DNA from: Myxococcales bacterium
Lineage (GTDB): Bacteria > Myxococcota_A > Polyangia > Nannocystales > Nannocystaceae
Direction: 5' to 3'
DNA length: 64,000 bases
Assembly: GCA_020633335.1 (NCBI GenBank)
Contig: JACKDU010000001.1
Coordinates: 62,001-126,000 of the forward strand
Made by a program: the position numbers and the translations under genes. The notes under the pieces are model-generated. The model was not told the DNA's origin, made no database searches, and saw only the letters and a program-made list of their open reading frames with translations. Positions 1 to 7,988 of the stretch are shown piece by piece (positions within the stretch are counted from its first letter, which is position 1; the number at the start of each line of letters is the position of its first letter).

Positions 1-1001
<1,001 letters not shown>

Positions 1002-1264
1002 GGGGGGCGGAACCTACATGTGCGCCACGTTGTCCGCAAGCCCGCGGCCAGGCGCCTCGGCCGCGTCGATGCGAGCTAGCTCTCGGACGCTCGCCCCCGG
1101 CGATGGGGCCTCGCGGGGCGACCTGAAATGCGGGTGATCTCGCTTGCGATGGTCGGGCCGCGGGCGCCCGTCGCTAGCGACCTCGCGCCGGCGTCGCGCG
1201 CCCGCTCATGGGGCACGCAGGGGCCCGGCGACCGCGTGTCCGTCGATCTCGCGCCTCGCTCGCG

Positions 1265-2950
1265 CTAGCGCCACCAGGCGAGGAAGACCCCGTAGGCGGC
1301 CGCCGCGAAGAAGAAGACCGAGATGTAGGGGATCCCGAGGCTGGCGAAGCCCGGGAGCCCGCCGAGCGAGAGCGTGTATGTCCCACAGACCAGGAAGGTC
1401 GCGGCCAGGGCGGTCCGCAGCGCCCGTCGCTGGCGGCGCTCGGCGGCCTCGTTCTGCTGGCGGAGGGTGCCGGGGGCGATGCCGACGGCGATCTTGCCCT
1501 CCTGGATGTCCGAGAGGACCGCCGGGAGCTGCTGCGGGAGCGAGCGGAGCACCCGCGAGAGCATGTGGAAGTCGGCGAGCGCGGTCTGCTTGAGGCGCTC
1601 GGGCGAGTAGCGCTCGGCGACCATCTTCTCGATGAAGGGGCGGGCGAGCTCGATCGGATCGACGTCGGGGGCGATCGACTTGGCGAGCCCCTCGGTCGTG
1701 ACGATCGCCTTGAACATCATCGTGAAGTCGGTCGGCATCCGCACGTTGTGGCGGGTCGCGCCGGCGACCAGCTCGCCGAAGAGCTCGCCGATCTGGATCT
1801 CGGAGAGCGGCACGCCGACCAGGTAGCGCTCGGCGACCTCGACGACGTCGGCCTCGAAGGCGGCGTAGTCGACCTTCCCCTTGTGGATCGCCAGGGCGTA
1901 GAAGGTGCGGGCGACCCCCTGGAGGTCCTCGTTGATCACCGCCCAGAGGACGTCGATGAGCTTGTCCTTCATCGCCGGCGAGAGGCGGCCGACCATCCCG
2001 CAGTCGATGATCGCCAGGCCGTTGTCGTCCTGGACGAAGACGTTGCCGGGGTGGAGGTCGCCGTGGAAGAAGCCGTCGATGAAGAGCATCTTGTAGGCGG
2101 CGTTGAAGTAGGACTCGACCAGCGGGCCGGTGTCCTCCCCCGACTCGAGCACCTCCGAGAACTTGCGGCCGCGGACGAACTCCATGCAGAGCACCTCGGT
2201 CGTGCTCAGCTCCTCGTGGACCCGCGGCAGGCGGATCTTCGGCTCGTCGGCGAAGTTCCGGCGGAAGCGGTCGATGTTGCGGGCCTCGTGCTGGAAGTCG
2301 AGCTCCTGGGCGAGCGACTTGGCGAAGCCGGCGATCACCCCGCTGAGGTCCATCGCCTCGGCCTCGTGGAAGGCTTCCTCGAAGTAGCCGGCCATCGCCA
2401 TCAGGATGTTGAGGTCCGAGTGGATCTTCGGCCGCAGCCCCGGGCGCTGGATCTTGAGGACGACCTCGGCGCCGTCGATGAGGACCGCGCGGTGGACCTG
2501 GGCGATGCTCGCCGACGCCAGCGGCTCCTCGTCGAGCTCGCGGAGGCGCGCGCGGTAGCCGGGCCCGAGGTTGCGCTGGAGCTGGGCGTCGATCGCCGCG
2601 AAGTCGACCGGCGAGACCTGGTCCTGGAGCGCGGTCAGCTCGTTGATGATCGGCTCGGGGAGGAGGTCGGGGCGGGTCGAGAGGATCTGGCCGAGCTTGA
2701 CGAAGGTCGGCCCCAAGGCGGTGAAGGCGGCGACCAGGCGCTTGCCGGTGTCGGCCGAGCCGGCCGCCTGGCGGGTGAGGTCGGCGCCCTCGTACTCGAC
2801 CTGGAGCTCGCGCCGGAGCTTGAGCTGGGCGACGAACCAGCCGAAGCCATGGCTGACGAAGACAGTGGCGATCTCGCGGAAGCGGGCGACATCCTTGGCG
2901 CCGGTGACCAGCGCGCGGGATGAGCTGACGAGCGTGCGGAGGACCGACAC
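1265..2950 (-). CDS. ABC1/UbiB-family atypical kinase
   Basis: This 561-residue protein belongs to the ABC1/ADCK/UbiB family, ATPases or kinases that support isoprenoid-quinone biosynthesis at the membrane. Family hallmarks are visible: the KxGQ motif (KLGQ, residues 85-88), the Ala-rich loop ASASIAQVH (145-153), the lysine in VVLKIQRPG (166), the catalytic-loop motif HGDLHPGN (296-303) and IDCG (315-318) in place of the usual DFG. Two hydrophobic segments at the C-terminus (about 518-560) form a membrane hairpin, as in UbiB. The start is GTG at 2950, 7 nt after a TATACT hexamer, so the message may be leaderless. No other quinone genes are adjacent. The exact substrate is not deducible; lipid-metabolic members of the family look similar. 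Confidence 0.9.
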   Translation of the reverse strand: MSVLRTLVSSSRALVTGAKDVARFREIATVFVSHGFGWFVAQLKLRRELQVEYEGADLTRQAAGSADTGKRLVAAFTALGPTFVKLGQILSTRPDLLPEPIINELTALQDQVSPVDFAAIDAQLQRNLGPGYRARLRELDEEPLASASIAQVHRAVLIDGAEVVLKIQRPGLRPKIHSDLNILMAMAGYFEEAFHEAEAMDLSGVIAGFAKSLAQELDFQHEARNIDRFRRNFADEPKIRLPRVHEELSTTEVLCMEFVRGRKFSEVLESGEDTGPLVESYFNAAYKMLFIDGFFHGDLHPGNVFVQDDNGLAIIDCGMVGRLSPAMKDKLIDVLWAVINEDLQGVARTFYALAIHKGKVDYAAFEADVVEVAERYLVGVPLSEIQIGELFGELVAGATRHNVRMPTDFTMMFKAIVTTEGLAKSIAPDVDPIELARPFIEKMVAERYSPERLKQTALADFHMLSRVLRSLPQQLPAVLSDIQEGKIAVGIAPGTLRQQNEAAERRQRRALRTALAATFLVCGTYTLSLGGLPGFASLGIPYISVFFFAAAAYGVFLAWWR

Positions 2951-2957
2951 GCGGCGG

Positions 2958-2963
2958 AGTATA
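2958..2963 (-). promoter_or_regulatory. -10 hexamer TATACT for the UbiB-like gene
   Basis: TATACT on the minus strand ends 7 nt before the GTG start codon at 2950, the spacing expected between a -10 box and a transcription start at the start codon itself. Confidence 0.5.
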
Positions 2964-3048
2964 CGGGATCCGGCGGCGGCGGCGATCGGCCCCGCGGGGT
3001 TGCCCCGGCGGCGCCCCGGCTGCTATCCAGCCCCGCGAGGGGGGATCG

Positions 3049-3927
3049 ATGGCGGACCACGAGCAGGCGCTGCTGCGGCGGATCTCACGGGCGAACCGGC
3101 GCTTCGGGATGATCGAGGCGGGCGACCGGGTGATGGTCGCGATCTCCGGCGGCAAGGACTCGTGGGCGCTCCTCCACCTCCTCCGCCTCTACCGTCGCCG
3201 CCTCCCCTTCGACTTCTCGATCGTCGCGGTCAACCTCGATCAGGGGCACCCCGGCTTCCCGGTCCACGTCCTCCGCGAGTACCTGACGCGCGAGGGCTAC
3301 GAGCACCGGATCGTCGCGCGCGACACCTACTCGGTGGTCAAGCGCGAGGTCCCCGAGGGCAAGGCCTACTGCTCGCTCTGCTCCCGCCTCCGCCGCGGGA
3401 TCCTCTACGACACCGCGGCCCTGCTCGGGGCGACCAAGATCGCCCTCGGTCACCACCGCGACGACCTGATCGAGACCCTCCTCCTCAACCAGCTCTTCGC
3501 CGGTCAGATCAAGGCGATGGCCCCGCGCCTGCGGGCCGACGACGGGCGCAACACGATCATCCGCCCGCTGATCCTCTGCGGCGAGGCCGAGATCGCCGCC
3601 TACGCCGCGGAGAAGCGCTTCCCGGTGGTCCCCTGCGACCTCTGCGGCTCGCAGGAGGGGCTCCGGCGCCAGGAGGTGAAGGCGCTCCTCGCCGACCTCG
3701 AGCGGCGGATCCCCGGGGTCCGCGAGAGCCTCCTGGCGGCCGCCGGCAACCTCAAGCCCTCGCACCTCCTCGACCCGCGGATCGAGGGCGGGCCTGAGCT
3801 CGCCGGCGCTGACGTCGACGAGAGGAGAGTGTCCTTTGGGGCAGGTCGTGAGGGCGGCGGGCTGATCGGCGTCGACGCGCTCCGGCGGCGGCGCTCGTCC
3901 GACGCGACCCGCGACCCCGACGCCTGA
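3049..3927 (+). CDS. ttcA: tRNA 2-thiocytidine synthetase TtcA
   Basis: TtcA thiolates cytidine 32 of certain tRNAs using ATP and an Fe-S cluster. The PP-loop SGGKDS is at residues 33-38. The cluster ligands expected for the family are present: C108 and C111 in YCSLC, and the PCDLCGSQ segment (C196, C199) that supplies the third ligand. The GHHRDD segment lies near 134-139. The body matches TtcA up to about residue 255 (SHLLDPRI). The remaining 37 residues are an Arg/Gly-rich tail that does not look like the family and may be non-conserved read-through. The ATG at 3049 places the PP-loop at the usual distance from the N-terminus. The gene is divergent from the UbiB-like gene. Confidence 0.93.
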   Translation: MADHEQALLRRISRANRRFGMIEAGDRVMVAISGGKDSWALLHLLRLYRRRLPFDFSIVAVNLDQGHPGFPVHVLREYLTREGYEHRIVARDTYSVVKREVPEGKAYCSLCSRLRRGILYDTAALLGATKIALGHHRDDLIETLLLNQLFAGQIKAMAPRLRADDGRNTIIRPLILCGEAEIAAYAAEKRFPVVPCDLCGSQEGLRRQEVKALLADLERRIPGVRESLLAAAGNLKPSHLLDPRIEGGPELAGADVDERRVSFGAGREGGGLIGVDALRRRRSSDATRDPDA

Positions 3928-4035
3928 GGGCTGCCGCCCCCGCGCGATCGCTGCGGTGAATTCCCTGCGGCGGCGCGAGCCGCGGTGCGTCGGCCTTGCG
4001 CTTGTTCGACGCCTCCGCGTGGGCGAGAGAGGGTC

Positions 4036-4461
4036 ATGCCCGAGACCCGTAGAAACCACAACGAGTACGCCGCCAAGGTCGTCTGCGGCGTCGTCAAGGA
4101 GAAGGGGCCGCTCAACCTCGGCCTCTACTTCACCGCGGTCAACGTCCACAACCCGTCGACCGTGGAGGCGGTCTTCTGCGTCAAGCTGGCGATCGCCAGG
4201 CCCGGGGCCGGCGGCTCGATCAGCGGCTACCACAAATTCGCGCTCAAGCCCGATCAGGCGCTCGAGATCGACTGCGAGATGATCCGCAAGATCGCCGGCG
4301 GCCTCGACTTCGTGAAGGGCTTCGTCGTGATCAAGTGCAAGACCGAGCTCGACGTCGTCGCGGTCTACACCGCGGGCTCGCTCGAGACCGGCCACGTCGC
4401 CACGATGCACAGCGAGCGGGTCCCCGTCCGCGTGCTCGCGGCGCCGATGCCGGATTGCTGA
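4036..4461 (+). CDS. Hypothetical protein, 141 residues
   Basis: I do not recognise this family. It is a compact, predicted cytosolic protein without signal peptide or membrane helix. It is predominantly beta in character, with alternating hydrophobics (KVVCGVVKEKG, LGLYFTAVNVHNPS, FVKGFVVIKCKTELDVVAVYTAG) and five cysteines. The closing segment about a value that 'varies by source' (HVATMHSERVPV) resembles proteins with an immunoglobulin-like sandwich, but that is only an impression. The ATG at 4036 is preceded by GAGAGAGGG, a plausible ribosome binding site; the frame is also open upstream to about 3985. The gene converges on the nitrilase gene with 10 bp between stops. Confidence 0.75.
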   Translation: MPETRRNHNEYAAKVVCGVVKEKGPLNLGLYFTAVNVHNPSTVEAVFCVKLAIARPGAGGSISGYHKFALKPDQALEIDCEMIRKIAGGLDFVKGFVVIKCKTELDVVAVYTAGSLETGHVATMHSERVPVRVLAAPMPDC

Positions 4462-4471
4462 GGCGAGGCGC

Positions 4472-5251
4472 TCAGGAGGCCGCGGCTCCGGGCGGGCGGC
4501 GATCGGCGAGCACCGGGAAGATCGCCCGGGCGTCGGCGACCCGTCCGGGGTCGATCTCCGCGAGGAGCATCGTCGGATCGCCGGCGGCGCTCGCCAACAC
4601 CTCGCCCCAGGGATCGATGATCGCCGAGTCGCCGGTGTAGACCAGCTCGCCGCCCTTGCCGACCCGGTTGACGCCGATCACGTAGGTCTGGTTCTCGATC
4701 GCCCGCGCCCGCAGGAGCGTGCTCCAGTGGTGGCGCCGGCGCTCCGGCCAATTGGCGACGACGACGAAGGCGTCGGTGTCGTGGGCGCGGGCCCAGAACT
4801 CGTCGGCGAAGCGGAGGTCGTAGCAGATGAAGAAGGTCAGCCGCGTCCCCTCGATCTCGAGGCGGAGGTGGCGGTCGCCGGCGGCGTAGCGCTCGTGCTC
4901 GCCGGCGAAGGTGAAGGGGTGGATCTTGCGGTAGCGGTGGGCCTCGCCGTCGGGGCCGGCGATCACCAGGGTGTTGTGGGGCTTGCCGCCGCCCTCGGCG
5001 ATCTCGGGGATCGACCCGCAGATCCATATCTTGTGGAGCATCGCCTGGTCGAAGAGGAAGGTCGACGAGGGGCCGCCGACCGGCTCGGCGATCCGCTCGG
5101 TCTCCATCGAGAAGCCGCAGGCGAACATCTCGGGGAGGACGACCAGGCGGGCGTCGGCGGCCGCGGCCGCGGCGATGCGCGGGCGGAGGCGGGCGAAGTT
5201 GGCCTCGGGGTCCTCCCAGGCGATGTCGGACTGGACGGCGGCGATCCGCAT
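4472..5251 (-). CDS. Omega-amidase, nitrilase superfamily (NIT2/YafV type)
   Basis: The 259-residue carbon-nitrogen hydrolase has the complete nitrilase triad: E41 (VLPEMF), K109 (RKIHPF) and C143 (FFICYDLRF). In the omega-amidase (NIT2/YafV) subgroup the nucleophilic cysteine sits in an ICYDLRFP-like motif, as here, and the enzyme hydrolyses 2-oxoglutaramate or 2-oxosuccinamate to the keto-acid and ammonia. The gene lies 61 bp downstream of an aminotransferase of the glutamine/methionine transaminase type, which would produce exactly that substrate. A TAGCCT hexamer 8 nt before the ATG suggests it also has its own promoter. Substrate assignment rests on motif and context. Confidence 0.88.
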   Translation of the reverse strand: MRIAAVQSDIAWEDPEANFARLRPRIAAAAAADARLVVLPEMFACGFSMETERIAEPVGGPSSTFLFDQAMLHKIWICGSIPEIAEGGGKPHNTLVIAGPDGEAHRYRKIHPFTFAGEHERYAAGDRHLRLEIEGTRLTFFICYDLRFADEFWARAHDTDAFVVVANWPERRRHHWSTLLRARAIENQTYVIGVNRVGKGGELVYTGDSAIIDPWGEVLASAAGDPTMLLAEIDPGRVADARAIFPVLADRRPPGAAAS

Positions 5252-5259
5252 GGTCCGGG

Positions 5260-5265
5260 AGGCTA
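5260..5265 (-). promoter_or_regulatory. -10 hexamer TAGCCT for the omega-amidase gene
   Basis: TAGCCT on the minus strand ends 8 nt before the ATG at 5251 and no Shine-Dalgarno sequence is seen; consistent with a near-leaderless transcript. Confidence 0.45.
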
Positions 5266-5312
5266 GCAGGCCGGCGGCGCGCTCGATACTCGACGGCGCG
5301 CCGCCGGAGCGC

Positions 5313-6488
5313 TCAGGAGGCCGCGCCCCGAAGCCCCTGGAGGCGCGCGATCGCCCCGTCGAGGACCGCGTCGCTCTTGCAGAAGGCCCAGCGGACCAGG
5401 TGACGCCCCTCGTGCCGGCCCTCGTAGAAGACCGAGGGCGGGATCGCGGCGACCCCGACCCGCGCCGGCAGGCTCCGGCAGAACTCGACGTCGTCGTCGT
5501 GTCCGAGGGGCCGGATGTCGGTCAGGGCGAAGTAGGTGCCGGCGGGCCGCAGGACCTCGAAGCCGGCGCTCTGGAGGCCGGCGCAGAGGCGATCGCGGCG
5601 GCGGCGGTAGTCGGCGACCAGCTCGCCGTAGAAGTCATCGCCGAGGCGGAGCGCGTGGGCGATCGCGTGCTGGAAGGGGTTGGCGGTGCAGAAGGTGATG
5701 AACTGGTGGGCGCAGCGGAGCGCCGCCGAGATCGCCGGCGGCGCGCAGGTCCAGCCGATCTTCCAGCCGGTGAAGGAGAAGGTCTTGCCGGCCGACGAGA
5801 TCTGGATCGTCCGCTCGCGCATCCCCGGCAGCGTCGCCAGCGGGACGTGCTCGCCCTCGTAGACCAGGTGCTCGTAGACCTCGTCGGTGATCGCCAGGAT
5901 GTCGTGCCTCCGGCAGAGCTCGGCGATGTGCTCGAGCTCGGCCCGCGTGAAGACCTTGCCGCTCGGGTTGTGGGGCGAGTTGAGGAGGATCGCCCGGGTC
6001 TTCGGGGTGATCGCCGCCTCGAGCTCGGCCGGGTCGTAGGCGAAGCTCGGCGGCCGCAGGGTCACCAGCCGCGGGACCGCCCCGGCCATCGACACGCTCG
6101 CGCGGTAGGAGTCGTAGTAGGGCTCGAAGAGGACGATCTCGTCGCCGACCTCGCAGAGCGCCTGGAGGACCGCGAAGATCGCCTCGGTCGCCCCCGAGTA
6201 GACCGTGATCTCCGACTCGGGGTCGTAGCTGAGGTCGTAGAAGCGCCGCTGGTGCTCGCTGATCGCGGCGATGAGCGGGGGGATCCCGGCCATCCGACAG
6301 TACTGGTTGTGGCCGGCGCGGATCGCCTCGATCGCCGCCTCCTTGATCGACTCCGGCCCGTCGAAGTCGGGGAATCCCTGCCCGAGGTTGAGCGCGCCGT
6401 GCTCGATCGCCAGGCGCGTCATCTCGGTGAAGATCGTCGTGCCGAAGCCCTGGAGGCGCGCGTTGAGGTGGGGTTGGCGGCCGCTCAT
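5313..6488 (-). CDS. Aminotransferase, kynurenine/glutamine/methionine type (YbdL-like)
   Basis: This fold-type I PLP aminotransferase of 391 residues resembles the kynurenine-oxoglutarate / glutamine transaminase K / methionine aminotransferase group. The PLP lysine is K235 (SSAGKTFSFTGWKIGW), the asparagine motif is NSPHNPSGK (170-178), and the pyridine-nitrogen aspartate is D202 (ITDEVYEHL). The N-terminal LNLGQGFPDFDGP block is diagnostic for the group. It is followed on the same strand by an omega-amidase. Together they form the glutamine transaminase-omega-amidase route, used to re-aminate 2-oxo-4-methylthiobutyrate in methionine salvage. The ATG at 6488 sits just below a 7-bp hairpin. 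Confidence 0.9.
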   Translation of the reverse strand: MSGRQPHLNARLQGFGTTIFTEMTRLAIEHGALNLGQGFPDFDGPESIKEAAIEAIRAGHNQYCRMAGIPPLIAAISEHQRRFYDLSYDPESEITVYSGATEAIFAVLQALCEVGDEIVLFEPYYDSYRASVSMAGAVPRLVTLRPPSFAYDPAELEAAITPKTRAILLNSPHNPSGKVFTRAELEHIAELCRRHDILAITDEVYEHLVYEGEHVPLATLPGMRERTIQISSAGKTFSFTGWKIGWTCAPPAISAALRCAHQFITFCTANPFQHAIAHALRLGDDFYGELVADYRRRRDRLCAGLQSAGFEVLRPAGTYFALTDIRPLGHDDDVEFCRSLPARVGVAAIPPSVFYEGRHEGRHLVRWAFCKSDAVLDGAIARLQGLRGAAS

Positions 6489-6499
6489 GAGGCGCGGAG

Positions 6500-6518
6500 G
6501 ATCGCATGGTTTGCGATC
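6500..6518. promoter_or_regulatory. Inverted repeat GATCGCA-N5-TGCGATC
   Basis: A perfect 7-bp inverted repeat with a 5-nt loop lies 12 nt upstream of the aminotransferase start codon, in the region divergent from the second aminotransferase gene. It could be an operator or a 5'-leader hairpin; its function is inferred from position only. Confidence 0.35.
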
Positions 6519-6609
6519 GCGGGCGCGGAGCCGGTGGCCGTGAGACTCCAGTCACACGTCGCCGCCAACGCGGCCGGGGGTCGCCTCAGGGGCCGTGATG
6601 GCGGGGTGT

Positions 6610-6615
6610 TATAGT
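6610..6615 (+). promoter_or_regulatory. -10 hexamer TATAGT, leaderless spacing
   Basis: TATAGT ends 7 nt before the ATG at 6623, with no Shine-Dalgarno motif in between. This is one of the clearest leaderless promoter candidates in the window. Confidence 0.55.
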
Positions 6616-6622
6616 CGCGGCC

Positions 6623-7948
6623 ATGGAGCACGTGCCCGAGCGTATCGACCTGAACGAGATCGCCAATTTCCGGGGTCCGGGGGAGGTCCCGCGGGTCGCC
6701 GAGATGGCGGGTCGCCTGGTCGGCTCGGAGATCCTCAAGATCGCGGCGGCGATCCGCGAGCTCAAGGCCTCGGGCGCCGACGTCTGCGACCTCACGGTCG
6801 GCGACTTCGACCCGGCGATCTTCCCGATCCCGGCGCCGCTCCTCGCCGGCGTCCAGGAGGCGCTCGCCGGCGGCGAGACCAACTACCCGCCCTCGTCGGG
6901 GATCCTCGAGCTGCGGGAGGCGGTCCAGCGCTTCTACGAGCGCGAGCTCGGCCTCGCCTATCCGCTGGCGTCGGTCCTCGTCGCCGGCGGCGCGCGGCCG
7001 CTGATCTACGGGACCTACCGGACGGTGGTCGACCCCGGCGACAAGGTCGTCTATCCGGTGCCGAGCTGGAACAACAACCACTACGTGACGATGCTCGGCG
7101 CCGACCCGGTGGCGGTGGTCTGCGGCCCCGAGACCCGCTTCCTGCCGGAGCCCGAGGCGCTGATCCGCGAGCTCGGCGGGGCCCGCCTGGTCTGCCTCAA
7201 CTCGCCGCTCAACCCGACCGGCACGGCGATCACCGAGGACGGCCTGGGGACGATCTGCGAGGCGATCCTCGCCGAGAACCGGGCCCGCGAGGGCCGCGGC
7301 GAGCGGCCGCTCTACCTCCTCTACGATCACATCTACTGGATGCTCACCTTCGGCGAGACCCGGCACGTCACGCCGCCGGGGCTCTTCCCGGAGATGGCCC
7401 GCTACACGATCTTCATCGACGGGATCTCGAAGGCCTTCGCGGCCACCGGCCTCCGGGTCGGCTGGGGCGTCGGCCCGGTCGACGTGATGCAGCGGATGAA
7501 CGCGGTGATCGGCCACGTCGGCGCCTGGGCGCCCCGGCCCGAGCAGAAGGCGAGCGCCCGCCTCCTCGACGACCCGGCGGCGATCCGCTCGTACCACGCG
7601 GTCTTCAAGGAGGGGATCTCGACCCGCCTGGAGCTCCTGCATCGCGGGATCCAGGGGCTCAAGACCGACGGCCTGCCGGTCGAGAGCATCCCGCCGATGG
7701 GCGCGATCTACCTGACCGCGCAGATCGCCCCCTTCGGCCGCAAGACCCCCGACGGCGAGGTGCTGCGGACCAACGAGGAGGTGCGCCGCTACCTCCTCGA
7801 CCGGGCGGCGATCGGCCTCGTGCCCTTCCAGGCCTTCGGCGTCCCCGGCGATCACGGGTGGTTCCGGCTCAGCGTCGGCGCCGCGTCGATCGACGCGATC
7901 GAGGCCGCGCTGCCGCGCCTGCGGGCGGCGCTCGAGGCCCTCGAGTAG
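6623..7948 (+). CDS. Class I/II PLP aminotransferase
   Basis: This 441-residue fold-type I aminotransferase is related to aspartate-type aminotransferases but is not a close match to a named subgroup that I can fix. The PLP lysine is K270 (IDGISKAFAATGLRVGW), the substrate/PLP asparagine motif is NSPLNPTGT (193-201), and D235 (LYDHIYW) pairs with the pyridine nitrogen. The N-terminal segment DLTVGDFDPAIFPIP is the usual substrate-gating region. It is divergently transcribed from the glutamine-transaminase-like gene, so two aminotransferases share a 134-bp intergenic region. The substrate is unknown. Confidence 0.88.
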   Translation: MEHVPERIDLNEIANFRGPGEVPRVAEMAGRLVGSEILKIAAAIRELKASGADVCDLTVGDFDPAIFPIPAPLLAGVQEALAGGETNYPPSSGILELREAVQRFYERELGLAYPLASVLVAGGARPLIYGTYRTVVDPGDKVVYPVPSWNNNHYVTMLGADPVAVVCGPETRFLPEPEALIRELGGARLVCLNSPLNPTGTAITEDGLGTICEAILAENRAREGRGERPLYLLYDHIYWMLTFGETRHVTPPGLFPEMARYTIFIDGISKAFAATGLRVGWGVGPVDVMQRMNAVIGHVGAWAPRPEQKASARLLDDPAAIRSYHAVFKEGISTRLELLHRGIQGLKTDGLPVESIPPMGAIYLTAQIAPFGRKTPDGEVLRTNEEVRRYLLDRAAIGLVPFQAFGVPGDHGWFRLSVGAASIDAIEAALPRLRAALEALE

Positions 7949-7976
7949 GGCGCCGGACCGGGCGCGGGCGGTGTGC

Positions 7977-7982
7977 TATCGT
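7977..7982 (+). promoter_or_regulatory. -10 hexamer TATCGT, leaderless spacing
   Basis: TATCGT ends 6 nt before the ATG at 7989. The proximity decides the start: the in-frame codon further upstream would lie before the promoter. Confidence 0.5.
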
Positions 7983-7988
7983 CGCGCG

